From Candidatus Iainarchaeum sp. (GTDB lineage: Archaea > Micrarchaeota > Micrarchaeia > Anstonellales > Bilamarchaeaceae): a DNA stretch of 5,668 bases. A program made the translations under genes and the position numbers. The stretch spans positions 1 to 5,668 of the forward strand of contig JAQTSF010000048.1 of assembly GCA_028711485.1 (NCBI GenBank), written 5' to 3'. Below, one piece after another: positions 1 to 5,595 of this stretch. Numbering within the stretch: the stretch's first letter is position 1; every line of letters begins with the position of its first letter. The notes beneath the pieces are model-generated. The model was not told the origin of the DNA and searched no databases. It saw only the letters and a program-made list of their open reading frames with translations.

Positions 1-1511
1 AAATAACCGGAACTTCTAATAAAACTTCATCTTTAAGGCATATTCTAGCATTTAAAGAAAATCAGAACTATCTTCAAACCACATTAGATTTTCTAAAAAA
101 AATAGATAAGAAAACATTAGTGTTTGGAAATTCGCATTCAGCTGTTGAAAAACTTGCATTTTATGGAAAACAAAAAGGAATAGATATAGGTGTTTACCGT
201 GGCGGTTTAGATTATAAAAAAAGAAAAACTATTGAAAATCGTTTTAAAAATGGAGAAATAAACTATTTAGCAACTACTTCTGCTTTGGAATTAGGAATGG
301 ATATAGGAGATGTTGATGCTGTTATTCTTGCAGGATATCCCGGAACTATAACCCGTGTTAAACAACGTATTGGAAGAGCAGGTAGAAGAGGGCAGGAAGC
401 AATTGCAATATTTATTGCAAAAGAAACTCCTTTAGACCAATATTATATAGACAATCCACAAGAATATTTATATGGTACTCCAGAAAGTTGTTATATCAAT
501 AAAGATAACGAAGAAATAAAAAAAATCCATATTATTGCAGCGTCAAGAGACCGCCTTATACATCTCAATGATTTGAATCGAAATCGATTCAAATATTTGA
601 AAAATCAAAATTTTTCAAATGAATTAGAAATAAAGTATCTAAATTTACTTGAGCAGGAGGGTTTGTTAAAAAGATGGAGTAATTTTTATTCTCCTACACC
701 AAAAGGATTGGCATTATTAAACTCTTTAAATTTAAGAGGAATTGGAAACAATTTAATCATATATAATATTGAAAATAACAGACCTATAGGAGAAAGAGAG
801 TTGCATTTGGGTATAAATGAACTTTATGAAGGAGCAATTTATTTTCACTCTGGAGAACAGTTTATATCTGAAAAATTAGATTTAAAAAATAAAAAAGTTT
901 ATCTATCTCCTATAAAAAATGAGATTCTTGAAGAAATTACCTATCCTTTAAAAGAAAAAAATATATTAATTACAAATACCCTAAAATCAGGAGAATTTAA
1001 TGATTTTCCCATAAATTTCGGAAATGTGCATATCAAAAATAGTATTTATGGTTATATTGTAAAAGACAGTTATTCCGGGTTAAAACTTGGAGAATACAAA
1101 TATCGTGAACCATATATAAGTGAATTTGAAGGAAGAGCTTTTTGGGTAGATTTAGAAAAATTGCATAATATTATAGATGATTTTTCAGCTGGTTTACACG
1201 CATTTGAGCATATAACTATATCAATGATACCTGGATTACTGGGTTGCGCCCAAAGTGAAATAGGGGGTTTTAGTTATCCTTCTGGAGAAGTTTTTATATT
1301 TGATTCCCTTCCTAGCGGAAATGGTATCATTGAACAGGTATATAATAATTTTTCAGAGATATGCTCTATGGCGTATAATCGTATTTCAAATTGTAAATGC
1401 GAATCCGGATGTCCAAAATGCATTTTTGACCAGATGTGCGGTAATGATAATCGATTTTTAAATAAAAATTCTGCGAAAAGTATTTTGGAAAACATTCTAA
1501 GTGTTAAATAA
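1..1511 (+). CDS. DEAD/DEAH-box DNA helicase, MrfA/Hrq1-like with DUF1998 domain (5' partial)
   Basis: The reading frame is open from base 3 through the left edge to a TAA stop, giving 502 visible residues; the true start lies outside the window. A GTG at 120 is internal, because the codons before it already continue the helicase fold. Seen: helicase motif IV region (TLVFGNSH, about residue 38), motif V (ATTSALELGMDIG, about 90-102) and motif VI (QRIGRAGRRG, about 121-130, with the arginine fingers). A middle beta-rich region follows, then a DUF1998-type domain (about 390-480) with LHAFEH, a D-x-x-PSGNG loop in place of the usual GG-x-G, and five cysteines at 464, 466, 470, 473 and 479 (CKC-x3-C-x2-C-x5-C), probably a metal site. 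Motifs I, Ia, II and III are missing only because the window cuts the gene. Family members are 3'-5' DNA helicases; bacterial MrfA acts in mitomycin-damage repair and fungal Hrq1 in crosslink repair. The family call is firm; the role in this host is inferred. Confidence 0.9.
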   Translation, partial: ITGTSNKTSSLRHILAFKENQNYLQTTLDFLKKIDKKTLVFGNSHSAVEKLAFYGKQKGIDIGVYRGGLDYKKRKTIENRFKNGEINYLATTSALELGMDIGDVDAVILAGYPGTITRVKQRIGRAGRRGQEAIAIFIAKETPLDQYYIDNPQEYLYGTPESCYINKDNEEIKKIHIIAASRDRLIHLNDLNRNRFKYLKNQNFSNELEIKYLNLLEQEGLLKRWSNFYSPTPKGLALLNSLNLRGIGNNLIIYNIENNRPIGERELHLGINELYEGAIYFHSGEQFISEKLDLKNKKVYLSPIKNEILEEITYPLKEKNILITNTLKSGEFNDFPINFGNVHIKNSIYGYIVKDSYSGLKLGEYKYREPYISEFEGRAFWVDLEKLHNIIDDFSAGLHAFEHITISMIPGLLGCAQSEIGGFSYPSGEVFIFDSLPSGNGIIEQVYNNFSEICSMAYNRISNCKCESGCPKCIFDQMCGNDNRFLNKNSAKSILENILSVK

Positions 1512-1531
1512 TATACTCATGTATATGTCTA

Positions 1532-1536
1532 TTTTT
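1532..1536 (+). terminator. Possible T-run terminator of the helicase gene
   Basis: A run of five T lies 20 bases after the helicase stop codon, with no hairpin before it. Archaeal RNA polymerase can terminate at such runs without a stem. Short T-runs are common in DNA this AT-rich, so this is only a candidate. Confidence 0.25.
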
Positions 1537-1550
1537 CTCGTAAAACCAGC

Positions 1551-1572
1551 TCATTTAAAATGATATATCATT
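1551..1572. repeat. Alternating TCATT/AATGA motifs with a 14-bp palindrome
   Basis: AATGATATATCATT (1559-1572) is a perfect 14-bp palindrome. Just before it, TCATTT (1551-1556) and AAATGA (1558-1563) form a second dyad with one spacer base and share the central arm. The result is three alternating copies of TCATT/AATGA at 1551, 1559 and 1568. This could be an operator upstream of the nrdJ promoter, or chance in AT-rich DNA. Confidence 0.5.
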
Positions 1573-1587
1573 ATAGTTTTCCTGCTA

Positions 1588-1643
1588 TAGTCAACCAACT
1601 TAATTTTCCGATTTTATTATTTTTTTATAAAGTTGGTTGGCTG
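1588..1643. repeat. Long inverted repeat flanking the candidate nrdJ TATA box
   Basis: CAACCAACTT (1592-1601) is the exact reverse complement of AAGTTGGTTG (1630-1639). The outer bases extend the pairing in RNA by T-G, G-C, A-T and T-G pairs, giving a 14-bp stem (1588-1601 with 1630-1643) around a 28-base loop. The loop contains most of the candidate TATA box, so the arms bracket the core promoter. The arms share the AACCAA/TTGGTT core with the next inverted repeat. Confidence 0.65.
1624..1631 (+). promoter_or_regulatory. Candidate TATA box for nrdJ
   Basis: TTTATAAA resembles an archaeal TATA box. The usual spacing of about 25 bases from box centre to transcription start would put the start near 1652, inside the 11-bp-arm palindrome at 1647-1671, leaving a leader of about 40 bases. 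No clear BRE purine element is visible upstream, and AT-rich DNA gives many false matches. Confidence 0.4.
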
Positions 1644-1646
1644 ATT

Positions 1647-1671
1647 TTGAACCAAATATAATTTGGTTCAA
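1647..1671. repeat. Perfect 11-bp inverted repeat in the nrdJ leader (operator or hairpin)
   Basis: TTGAACCAAAT (1647-1657) is followed by the spacer ATA and by its exact reverse complement ATTTGGTTCAA (1661-1671). As DNA it is a typical size for a dimeric regulator site, and it would overlap the predicted transcription start, a common position for repression in archaea. As RNA it would be a tight 11-bp stem with a 3-base loop ending 9 bases before the ribosome binding site. It does not resemble bacterial NrdR boxes. Confidence 0.75.
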
Positions 1672-1680
1672 TATGTTTTT

Positions 1681-1686
1681 GGTGGG
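1681..1686 (+). promoter_or_regulatory. Ribosome binding site of nrdJ, deciding the start
   Basis: GGTGGG lies 4 bases before the ATG at 1691 and can pair with the CACC core of the archaeal 16S 3' end. The same GGTGG core precedes fbp. It favours ATG 1691 over the in-frame TTG at 1637 and ATG at 1673, which lie in or next to the palindrome and would add residues without any ATP-cone character. Confidence 0.65.
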
Positions 1687-1690
1687 TTTT

Positions 1691-3757
1691 ATGATAAAAA
1701 AAATAAAAAAAAGAGATGGTTCTGTTGTTTCTTTTGATAAAGATAAAATAGTAAATGCTATATTCAAAGCAGCACAGTCTTTAGGTGGAAAAGATAGAGA
1801 AGAGGCTGAAAAAGTTGCAAATCTTGCAATGCAATATGTTAATGAACGTTTTAAACCAGAAGAAATCCCATCAGTAGAAGAGGTACAAGACTGCGTAGAA
1901 AAAGCTCTTATCGAACGAGGTCATGCAGCAACTGCAAAAACATATATCCTATATCGATTTAGAAAAAAAATGGAAAGAGAAACAAAAATGCTTTTAGGCG
2001 TAAATGATGATCTTAAATTATCAATTAATTCTATAAAGGTTCTTGAAAGAAGATATCTGCTTAAAGATGAAAAAGGGAAAGTTATCGAAACCCCTAGCCA
2101 GTTATTTAGAAGGGTAGCCAAATATCTTGCTTCAGTAGAAATGCAGTTTAGTGGAAATGAGAAAGATGTTCAATATTATGAGGAAGCATTTTTCTCAATG
2201 ATGACTAATTTTGAATTTATTCCAAATTCACCAACATTAATGAATGCCGGAACTTCTTTGGGCCAACTTTCAGCATGTTTTGTATTAGGAATTGTTGATA
2301 ATATCGATTCCATATTTGATTCGGTTAAACATGCTGCAATAATTCATAAAACAGGAGGAGGAACAGGATATTGTTTTTCACATTTAAGGCCTAAAGGTGA
2401 TTTTGTAAAATCAACTGCAGGAGTTGCTTCTGGACCTTTATCTTTTATGACTGTATTTGACCATGCAACAAATGTAATAAAACAAGGAGGACGAAGAAGA
2501 GGTGCAAATATGGGAGTGCTCCACATATGGCATCCCGATATAGAGGAATTTATAACCGCAAAACAAACACCTGGCTTTCTTGAAAATTTTAATGTGAGTG
2601 TAGCAATAGATGATGAATTTATGATGGCGTTTGAAAATGATGGAGAATATGCTCTTAGAAATCCGAGAACCAGAGAAGTAATACGAAAAGTTAAAGCAAG
2701 AACTTTATTCAATCAAATTGCTTATAGTGCATGGAAATCTGCAGAACCAGGAGTATTGTTTATAGATACTATAAATAATACCAATCCAACTCCAAAATAT
2801 ATAATTCATTCAACTAACCCTTGCGGAGAAGTGCCAATGCCAGATTATGAATCCTGTAATCTAGGAAGTATTAATCTTGAAAAATTTGCAGAATTGAATT
2901 GGAACGATGAAGATTGGCATAAAAAAATTAATTGGGATAGATTAAGAGAAGTTGTAAGATTGTCAGTTATATTTTTGGATAATGTAGTTCAAATGAACAA
3001 GTATCCAATACAAAAAATACAGGAAATGTCTCTTTTGCACAGAAGAATAGGTTTAGGAGTAATGGGTTTTGCAAATTTGCTTATAAAATTAGGAATAAGA
3101 TACGGATCGTATAAATCTCTGGAAGTTGCAGAAGAAATAATGAAATTCATAACTTCAGAAGCAAGAAAAATGAGCAATGAATTAGGAAGAATAAGAGGAT
3201 CATTTCCTGGTTTTAAGGATAGTGTACTAAGCAAACAATATGATGCAATGAGAAATGCAACAGTTACTTCTATAGCACCTACAGGAACAATTTCAATGAT
3301 TGCAGATACCTCAAGTGGAATAGAACCGTTGTTTGCACTTGCATTCGTAAAAAATGTTATGGATGGAACCAAATTATATTATTCAAATGAACTTTTTGAA
3401 CAAATTCTAAAATTAAAAGGGTATTATAGTGAAGAAATGATGCAGGAAATTATTGAACAAGGTACAATTCAAGATTTTAACAAATTGCCAGAAGAAATTA
3501 GAAATGTTTTTGTTATCTCTTATGATATTAAACCCGAAGAACATGTAAAAATGCAGGCAGCATTCCAAAAATATACTGATTTGGCTGTGAGTAAAACAAT
3601 AAATCTCCCGGGTGATGCAACAGTACAAGATGTAGAACAATCCTATATTCTTTCATGGAAATTAGGTTGCAAAGGAACAACAGTATACCGAGATGGAAGC
3701 CGTGGAGCACAGGTTTTGAATATTGTTAAAAAACCTGCAGAACCCCAAAAAACCTAG
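1691..3757 (+). CDS. nrdJ: Adenosylcobalamin-dependent (class II) ribonucleotide reductase
   Basis: This 688-residue protein reduces ribonucleotides to deoxyribonucleotides in the cytoplasm, using adenosylcobalamin to generate a protein thiyl radical. An ATP-cone (about 2-92, starting KKIKKRDGSVVSFDKDKI) suggests allosteric control by ATP/dATP. A helical N-terminal RNR domain (about 100-175) and the ten-stranded catalytic barrel (about 185-670) follow. Key residues are visible: redox pair C196 (LSACFVLG) and C389 (ESCNLGSINL), thiyl-radical C378 in NPCGE with N376 and E380, and the phosphate-binding APTGTIS loop at 529-535. C228 in GTGYCFS sits where serine is more usual. No nrdB-like radical subunit is nearby, consistent with class II. 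The protein ends 28 residues after C660 (LGCKGTTVYRDGSR) and lacks the C-terminal cysteine pair that class II enzymes normally use to pass electrons from thioredoxin. The stop is TAG; readthrough would add only four codons. The start is set by the GGTGGG site and the ATP-cone boundary. Confidence 0.93.
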   Translation: MIKKIKKRDGSVVSFDKDKIVNAIFKAAQSLGGKDREEAEKVANLAMQYVNERFKPEEIPSVEEVQDCVEKALIERGHAATAKTYILYRFRKKMERETKMLLGVNDDLKLSINSIKVLERRYLLKDEKGKVIETPSQLFRRVAKYLASVEMQFSGNEKDVQYYEEAFFSMMTNFEFIPNSPTLMNAGTSLGQLSACFVLGIVDNIDSIFDSVKHAAIIHKTGGGTGYCFSHLRPKGDFVKSTAGVASGPLSFMTVFDHATNVIKQGGRRRGANMGVLHIWHPDIEEFITAKQTPGFLENFNVSVAIDDEFMMAFENDGEYALRNPRTREVIRKVKARTLFNQIAYSAWKSAEPGVLFIDTINNTNPTPKYIIHSTNPCGEVPMPDYESCNLGSINLEKFAELNWNDEDWHKKINWDRLREVVRLSVIFLDNVVQMNKYPIQKIQEMSLLHRRIGLGVMGFANLLIKLGIRYGSYKSLEVAEEIMKFITSEARKMSNELGRIRGSFPGFKDSVLSKQYDAMRNATVTSIAPTGTISMIADTSSGIEPLFALAFVKNVMDGTKLYYSNELFEQILKLKGYYSEEMMQEIIEQGTIQDFNKLPEEIRNVFVISYDIKPEEHVKMQAAFQKYTDLAVSKTINLPGDATVQDVEQSYILSWKLGCKGTTVYRDGSRGAQVLNIVKKPAEPQKT

Positions 3758-3793
3758 GGTAATGGAAGTTAAAATTTCTCAACCTACGATAGA

Positions 3794-3803
3794 TATTTAA
3801 AAG
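3794..3803 (+). promoter_or_regulatory. Candidate TATA box for fbp
   Basis: TATTTAAAAG lies in the 77-base gap between nrdJ and fbp. A start about 25 bases downstream of its centre falls near 3823, directly before the ribosome site, so the mRNA would have a leader of about 12 bases. This suggests fbp can be transcribed independently, although readthrough from nrdJ is possible because no clear terminator lies between the two genes. Confidence 0.4.
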
Positions 3804-3823
3804 ATTACAAGTAAGATATATTT

Positions 3824-3829
3824 AGGTGG
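3824..3829 (+). promoter_or_regulatory. Ribosome binding site of fbp
   Basis: AGGTGG lies 5 bases before ATG 3835 and matches the archaeal anti-Shine-Dalgarno core (AGGTG plus a G-U wobble). It supports the annotated start. Confidence 0.75.
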
Positions 3830-3834
3830 ACTAA

Positions 3835-4950
3835 ATGACTAAAACAACAATTAGTATAATAAAAGCCGACGTTGGAGGTTTTCCTGGACATAGTAGTATG
3901 CATCCGAAATTAATGGAAAAAGCAAATGAACAATTGAAAATTTCAAAAGATAAAAAAGAAATAACTGATTTTTATGTTGGAAAATGTGGGGATGATTTAG
4001 ATTTAATTATTAGTCACAATAAAGGAGTGGATAGTTCTGATATTCATGGTCTTGCTTGGGATACTTTTGTAAAATGTACTGAAATTGCAAAAGAATTGAA
4101 GTTGTATGGGGCAGGTCAGGACTTATTAGCAGACTCATTTTCAGGAAATGTGAAGGGAATGGGTCCAGGGGTAGCAGAAATGGAAATCACTGAGAGAAAA
4201 AGTGAACCTCTGGTATGCTTCTTAATGGATAAAACAGATCCTTCTGCATTCAATTTACCAGTCTATAAAATGTTTGCAGATCCATTTAATACTGCAGGAC
4301 TTTCTATTGATCCTTCAATGATTGCAGGATTTAAGTTTGAGGTCTATGATATTTATAATAATAAAAGAGTTTTCTTGAATACTCCTGAGGAATTACATGA
4401 ATTGCTTGCACTTGTTGGAAGCAAAAGTAAATATGTAATAAAAAGAGTTTATCCTAAAAAAGGTGGAAAGTATCCTGAAGATGAACCTGCAGCTGTAGTA
4501 AGTACGGATAAATTATCATTAATTGCAGGGGAATATGTGGGTAAAGATGATCCTGTTGCTATTGTAAGAGCACAATCTGGTCTTCCTGCATTAGGAGAAG
4601 TTTTGGAAGCATTTGCATTCCCTCATTTAGTATCTGGATGGATGAGAGGATCTCATTGCGGTCCGATGATGCCTGTTGCTATGGAAGATGCAACTCCAAC
4701 TAGATTTGATGGTCCTCCACGAGTAGTTGCATTAGGATTCCAAATTGCAAACGGTAAATTGGTTGGTCCTGTTGATTTATTTAAAGATAAGGCATTTGAT
4801 TTAACAAGACAAAAAGCATCTGAAATTGCAGATTATATGAGAAGACACGGACCTTTTGAACCTCATAGATTGGCTCCGAGTGAAATGGAATATACCACTC
4901 TTCCAAAGGTATTAGAAAAATTGAAGGGAAGATTTGAAAAAGTTGCTTAA
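3835..4950 (+). CDS. fbp: Fructose-1,6-bisphosphate aldolase/phosphatase (bifunctional, archaeal type)
   Basis: This 371-residue cytoplasmic enzyme of gluconeogenesis condenses dihydroxyacetone phosphate with glyceraldehyde 3-phosphate and then dephosphorylates the fructose 1,6-bisphosphate to fructose 6-phosphate in one remodelling active site. Full length is present. Residues matching known family positions are visible: metal ligands D12 and H19 (ADVGGFPGH), D53 and D54 (CGDD), Q95 (GAGQD), D132 (MDKTDPSAFN), and the catalytic Y234, Schiff-base K237 and D238 in GEYVGKDDP. Other family signatures are SFSGNVKGMGPG, SGWMRGSHCGPMMP and the C-terminal RRHGPFEPHRL. The enzyme is essentially unidirectional, so the host probably makes hexose from triose. 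The start is set by the AGGTGG site and by the N-terminus of the first strand (TISIIKADVGG). It is codirectional with nrdJ, with a 77-base gap, and convergent with the membrane-protein gene 3 bases downstream. Nothing in it looks damaged. Confidence 0.96.
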   Translation: MTKTTISIIKADVGGFPGHSSMHPKLMEKANEQLKISKDKKEITDFYVGKCGDDLDLIISHNKGVDSSDIHGLAWDTFVKCTEIAKELKLYGAGQDLLADSFSGNVKGMGPGVAEMEITERKSEPLVCFLMDKTDPSAFNLPVYKMFADPFNTAGLSIDPSMIAGFKFEVYDIYNNKRVFLNTPEELHELLALVGSKSKYVIKRVYPKKGGKYPEDEPAAVVSTDKLSLIAGEYVGKDDPVAIVRAQSGLPALGEVLEAFAFPHLVSGWMRGSHCGPMMPVAMEDATPTRFDGPPRVVALGFQIANGKLVGPVDLFKDKAFDLTRQKASEIADYMRRHGPFEPHRLAPSEMEYTTLPKVLEKLKGRFEKVA

Positions 4951-4953
4951 TTA

Positions 4954-5397
4954 TTATTTTTTATTATTTGTAATTTTTCTATTTAACCAACTGCCAAACC
5001 AACCAAGTAAGAATGTAATAATCGAACCAATTCCAAGAAGTATAAAAATTATTACTGCACCTATAATAAATGCAATAAACTCATAACCTTCAACATTGCC
5101 CCATAATAATGCATTAATAAATTGGGTAATTCCTACAATTACTAAACCTATTGTACCAGGAATAATCCATATAATTAAACCTGCTATTCCACTTTCAATT
5201 GATGTAAATTTGTTTTTAGCAGTATTAAAACCCGCCCAAACTGATAATAAAGCGCATAAAATAAGAACAAATCCCCACCAAATAGTAATTATTAAAAAAT
5301 CATCAGTAAAATTTATTAGAATTCCAAGACAAGTAAGTGTTACTAATATAACTAGTGGGATACGAACAATACTTAAAATTGATTTTATATCTACCAT
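4954..5397 (-). CDS. Small four-helix membrane protein of unknown function
   Basis: I do not recognise this 147-residue protein. It has four hydrophobic segments, at about residues 11-30, 34-55, 70-95 and 105-135. The loops fit the positive-inside rule with both ends in the cytoplasm: the loop after helix 2 (NTAKNKF) and the tail (NRKITNNKK) are basic, while the loops after helix 1 (NFTDDF) and helix 3 (NVEGYE) are acidic. Helix 3 is glycine-rich with a Pro-Gly break (IAGLIIWIIPGTIG). There is no cleavable signal peptide, catalytic motif or cysteine pair. Length and glycine-rich helices loosely recall small archaeal DUF membrane proteins such as DUF5518, but that is only an impression. No ribosome site precedes ATG 5397; a TATA-like box about 23 bases upstream suggests a leaderless mRNA. 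An open frame on the opposite strand (5096-5431) is its antisense shadow. That the gene is real is fairly likely; its function is unknown. Confidence 0.75.
   Translation of the reverse strand: MVDIKSILSIVRIPLVILVTLTCLGILINFTDDFLIITIWWGFVLILCALLSVWAGFNTAKNKFTSIESGIAGLIIWIIPGTIGLVIVGITQFINALLWGNVEGYEFIAFIIGAVIIFILLGIGSIITFLLGWFGSWLNRKITNNKK
4957..4978 (+). terminator. T-run terminator of fbp, overlapping the convergent gene
   Basis: T-runs of six (4957-4962) and five (4974-4978) lie 7 to 28 bases after the fbp stop, with TTATTATT sequence around them and no hairpin. This is a typical archaeal terminator. On the minus strand the same bases encode the Asn/Lys-rich tail of the neighbouring membrane protein. 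Confidence 0.5.
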
Positions 5398-5400
5398 GAA

Positions 5401-5415
5401 TTATGTTCAACATAA
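5401..5415. repeat. 15-bp palindrome at the start of the membrane-protein gene
   Basis: TTATGTT-C-AACATAA has perfect 7-bp arms around one base. It sits between the candidate TATA box (5417-5424) and the ATG (5397) of the minus-strand gene, where a bound regulator would block initiation. It could be chance in AT-rich DNA. Confidence 0.45.
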
Positions 5416-5416
5416 A

Positions 5417-5424
5417 AATATAAA
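5417..5424 (-). promoter_or_regulatory. Candidate TATA box of the membrane-protein gene
   Basis: Read on the minus strand this is TTTATATT, centred about 23 bases before ATG 5397. Standard archaeal spacing puts the transcription start at or next to the ATG, which explains the lack of a Shine-Dalgarno sequence. Many similar AT-only strings lie nearby, so the call is modest. Confidence 0.4.
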
Positions 5425-5468
5425 ATTGTAATGTTTGTTATTTTGTAAAATACAAGTTTTAAGTTTAA

Positions 5469-5516
5469 ATTTATAAAATTAAATTTTTTTATTTTTATAA
5501 TTTAAATTTTATAAAT
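5469..5516. repeat. Long AT-only inverted repeat
   Basis: ATTTATAAAATT (5469-5480) is the exact reverse complement of AATTTTATAAAT (5505-5516). Skipping one A at 5504, five more pairs form (5481-5485 with 5499-5503), leaving a 13-base loop. It lies inside a stretch of 53 bases (5464-5516) with no G or C. With T-runs of 7 (5484-5490) and 5 (5492-5496) in its centre it could stop plus-strand transcription or be an easily melted or bent segment. No function can be assigned. Confidence 0.5.
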
Positions 5517-5523
5517 CTAATAT

Positions 5524-5555
5524 AATACTAGAATTTCTAATTAGTTTTTAGTATT
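5524..5555. repeat. Short inverted repeat in the AT-rich intergenic region
   Basis: AATACTA (5524-5530) pairs with TAGTATT (5549-5555), and three more pairs including one G-T extend the stem inward (5531-5533 with 5546-5548). The loop holds the 8-bp palindrome CTAATTAG (5537-5544). The rest of 5398-5595 shows no open reading frame, RNA gene or other element that I can support; G+C over 5451-5600 is only 14 of 150 bases. Confidence 0.35.
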
Positions 5556-5595
5556 CATATAAATTATAATAATTTTTTAGTATTTCTAATAGAAT

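Noticed and set aside
120..1511. GTG at 120 as the start of the helicase gene
   Set aside because: The frame is open back to base 3 and the upstream codons run directly into the motif IV strand (KKTLVFGNSH); the gene is simply cut by the window edge.
1637..1690. TTG 1637 or ATG 1673 as the nrdJ start
   Set aside because: They would translate the palindromic leader, have no ribosome site, and add 18 or 6 residues before the natural ATP-cone start; ATG 1691 follows GGTGGG.
1512..1690. Cobalamin riboswitch upstream of the B12-dependent reductase
   Set aside because: No B12-box-like sequence and too little space for the full aptamer; the stems present are simple inverted repeats.
2344..3710. 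Several minus-strand open frames opposite nrdJ
   Set aside because: They are antisense shadows of a strongly conserved plus-strand enzyme and have no ribosome sites or recognisable motifs.
3762..3800. 12-codon frame between nrdJ and fbp (MEVKISQPTIDI)
   Set aside because: Too short, no ribosome site, and overlaps the candidate fbp promoter.
5096..5431. Plus-strand 111-codon open frame opposite the membrane-protein gene
   Set aside because: Its product has no coherent fold features and mirrors the hydrophobic minus-strand gene, whose topology is convincing; it has no ribosome site.
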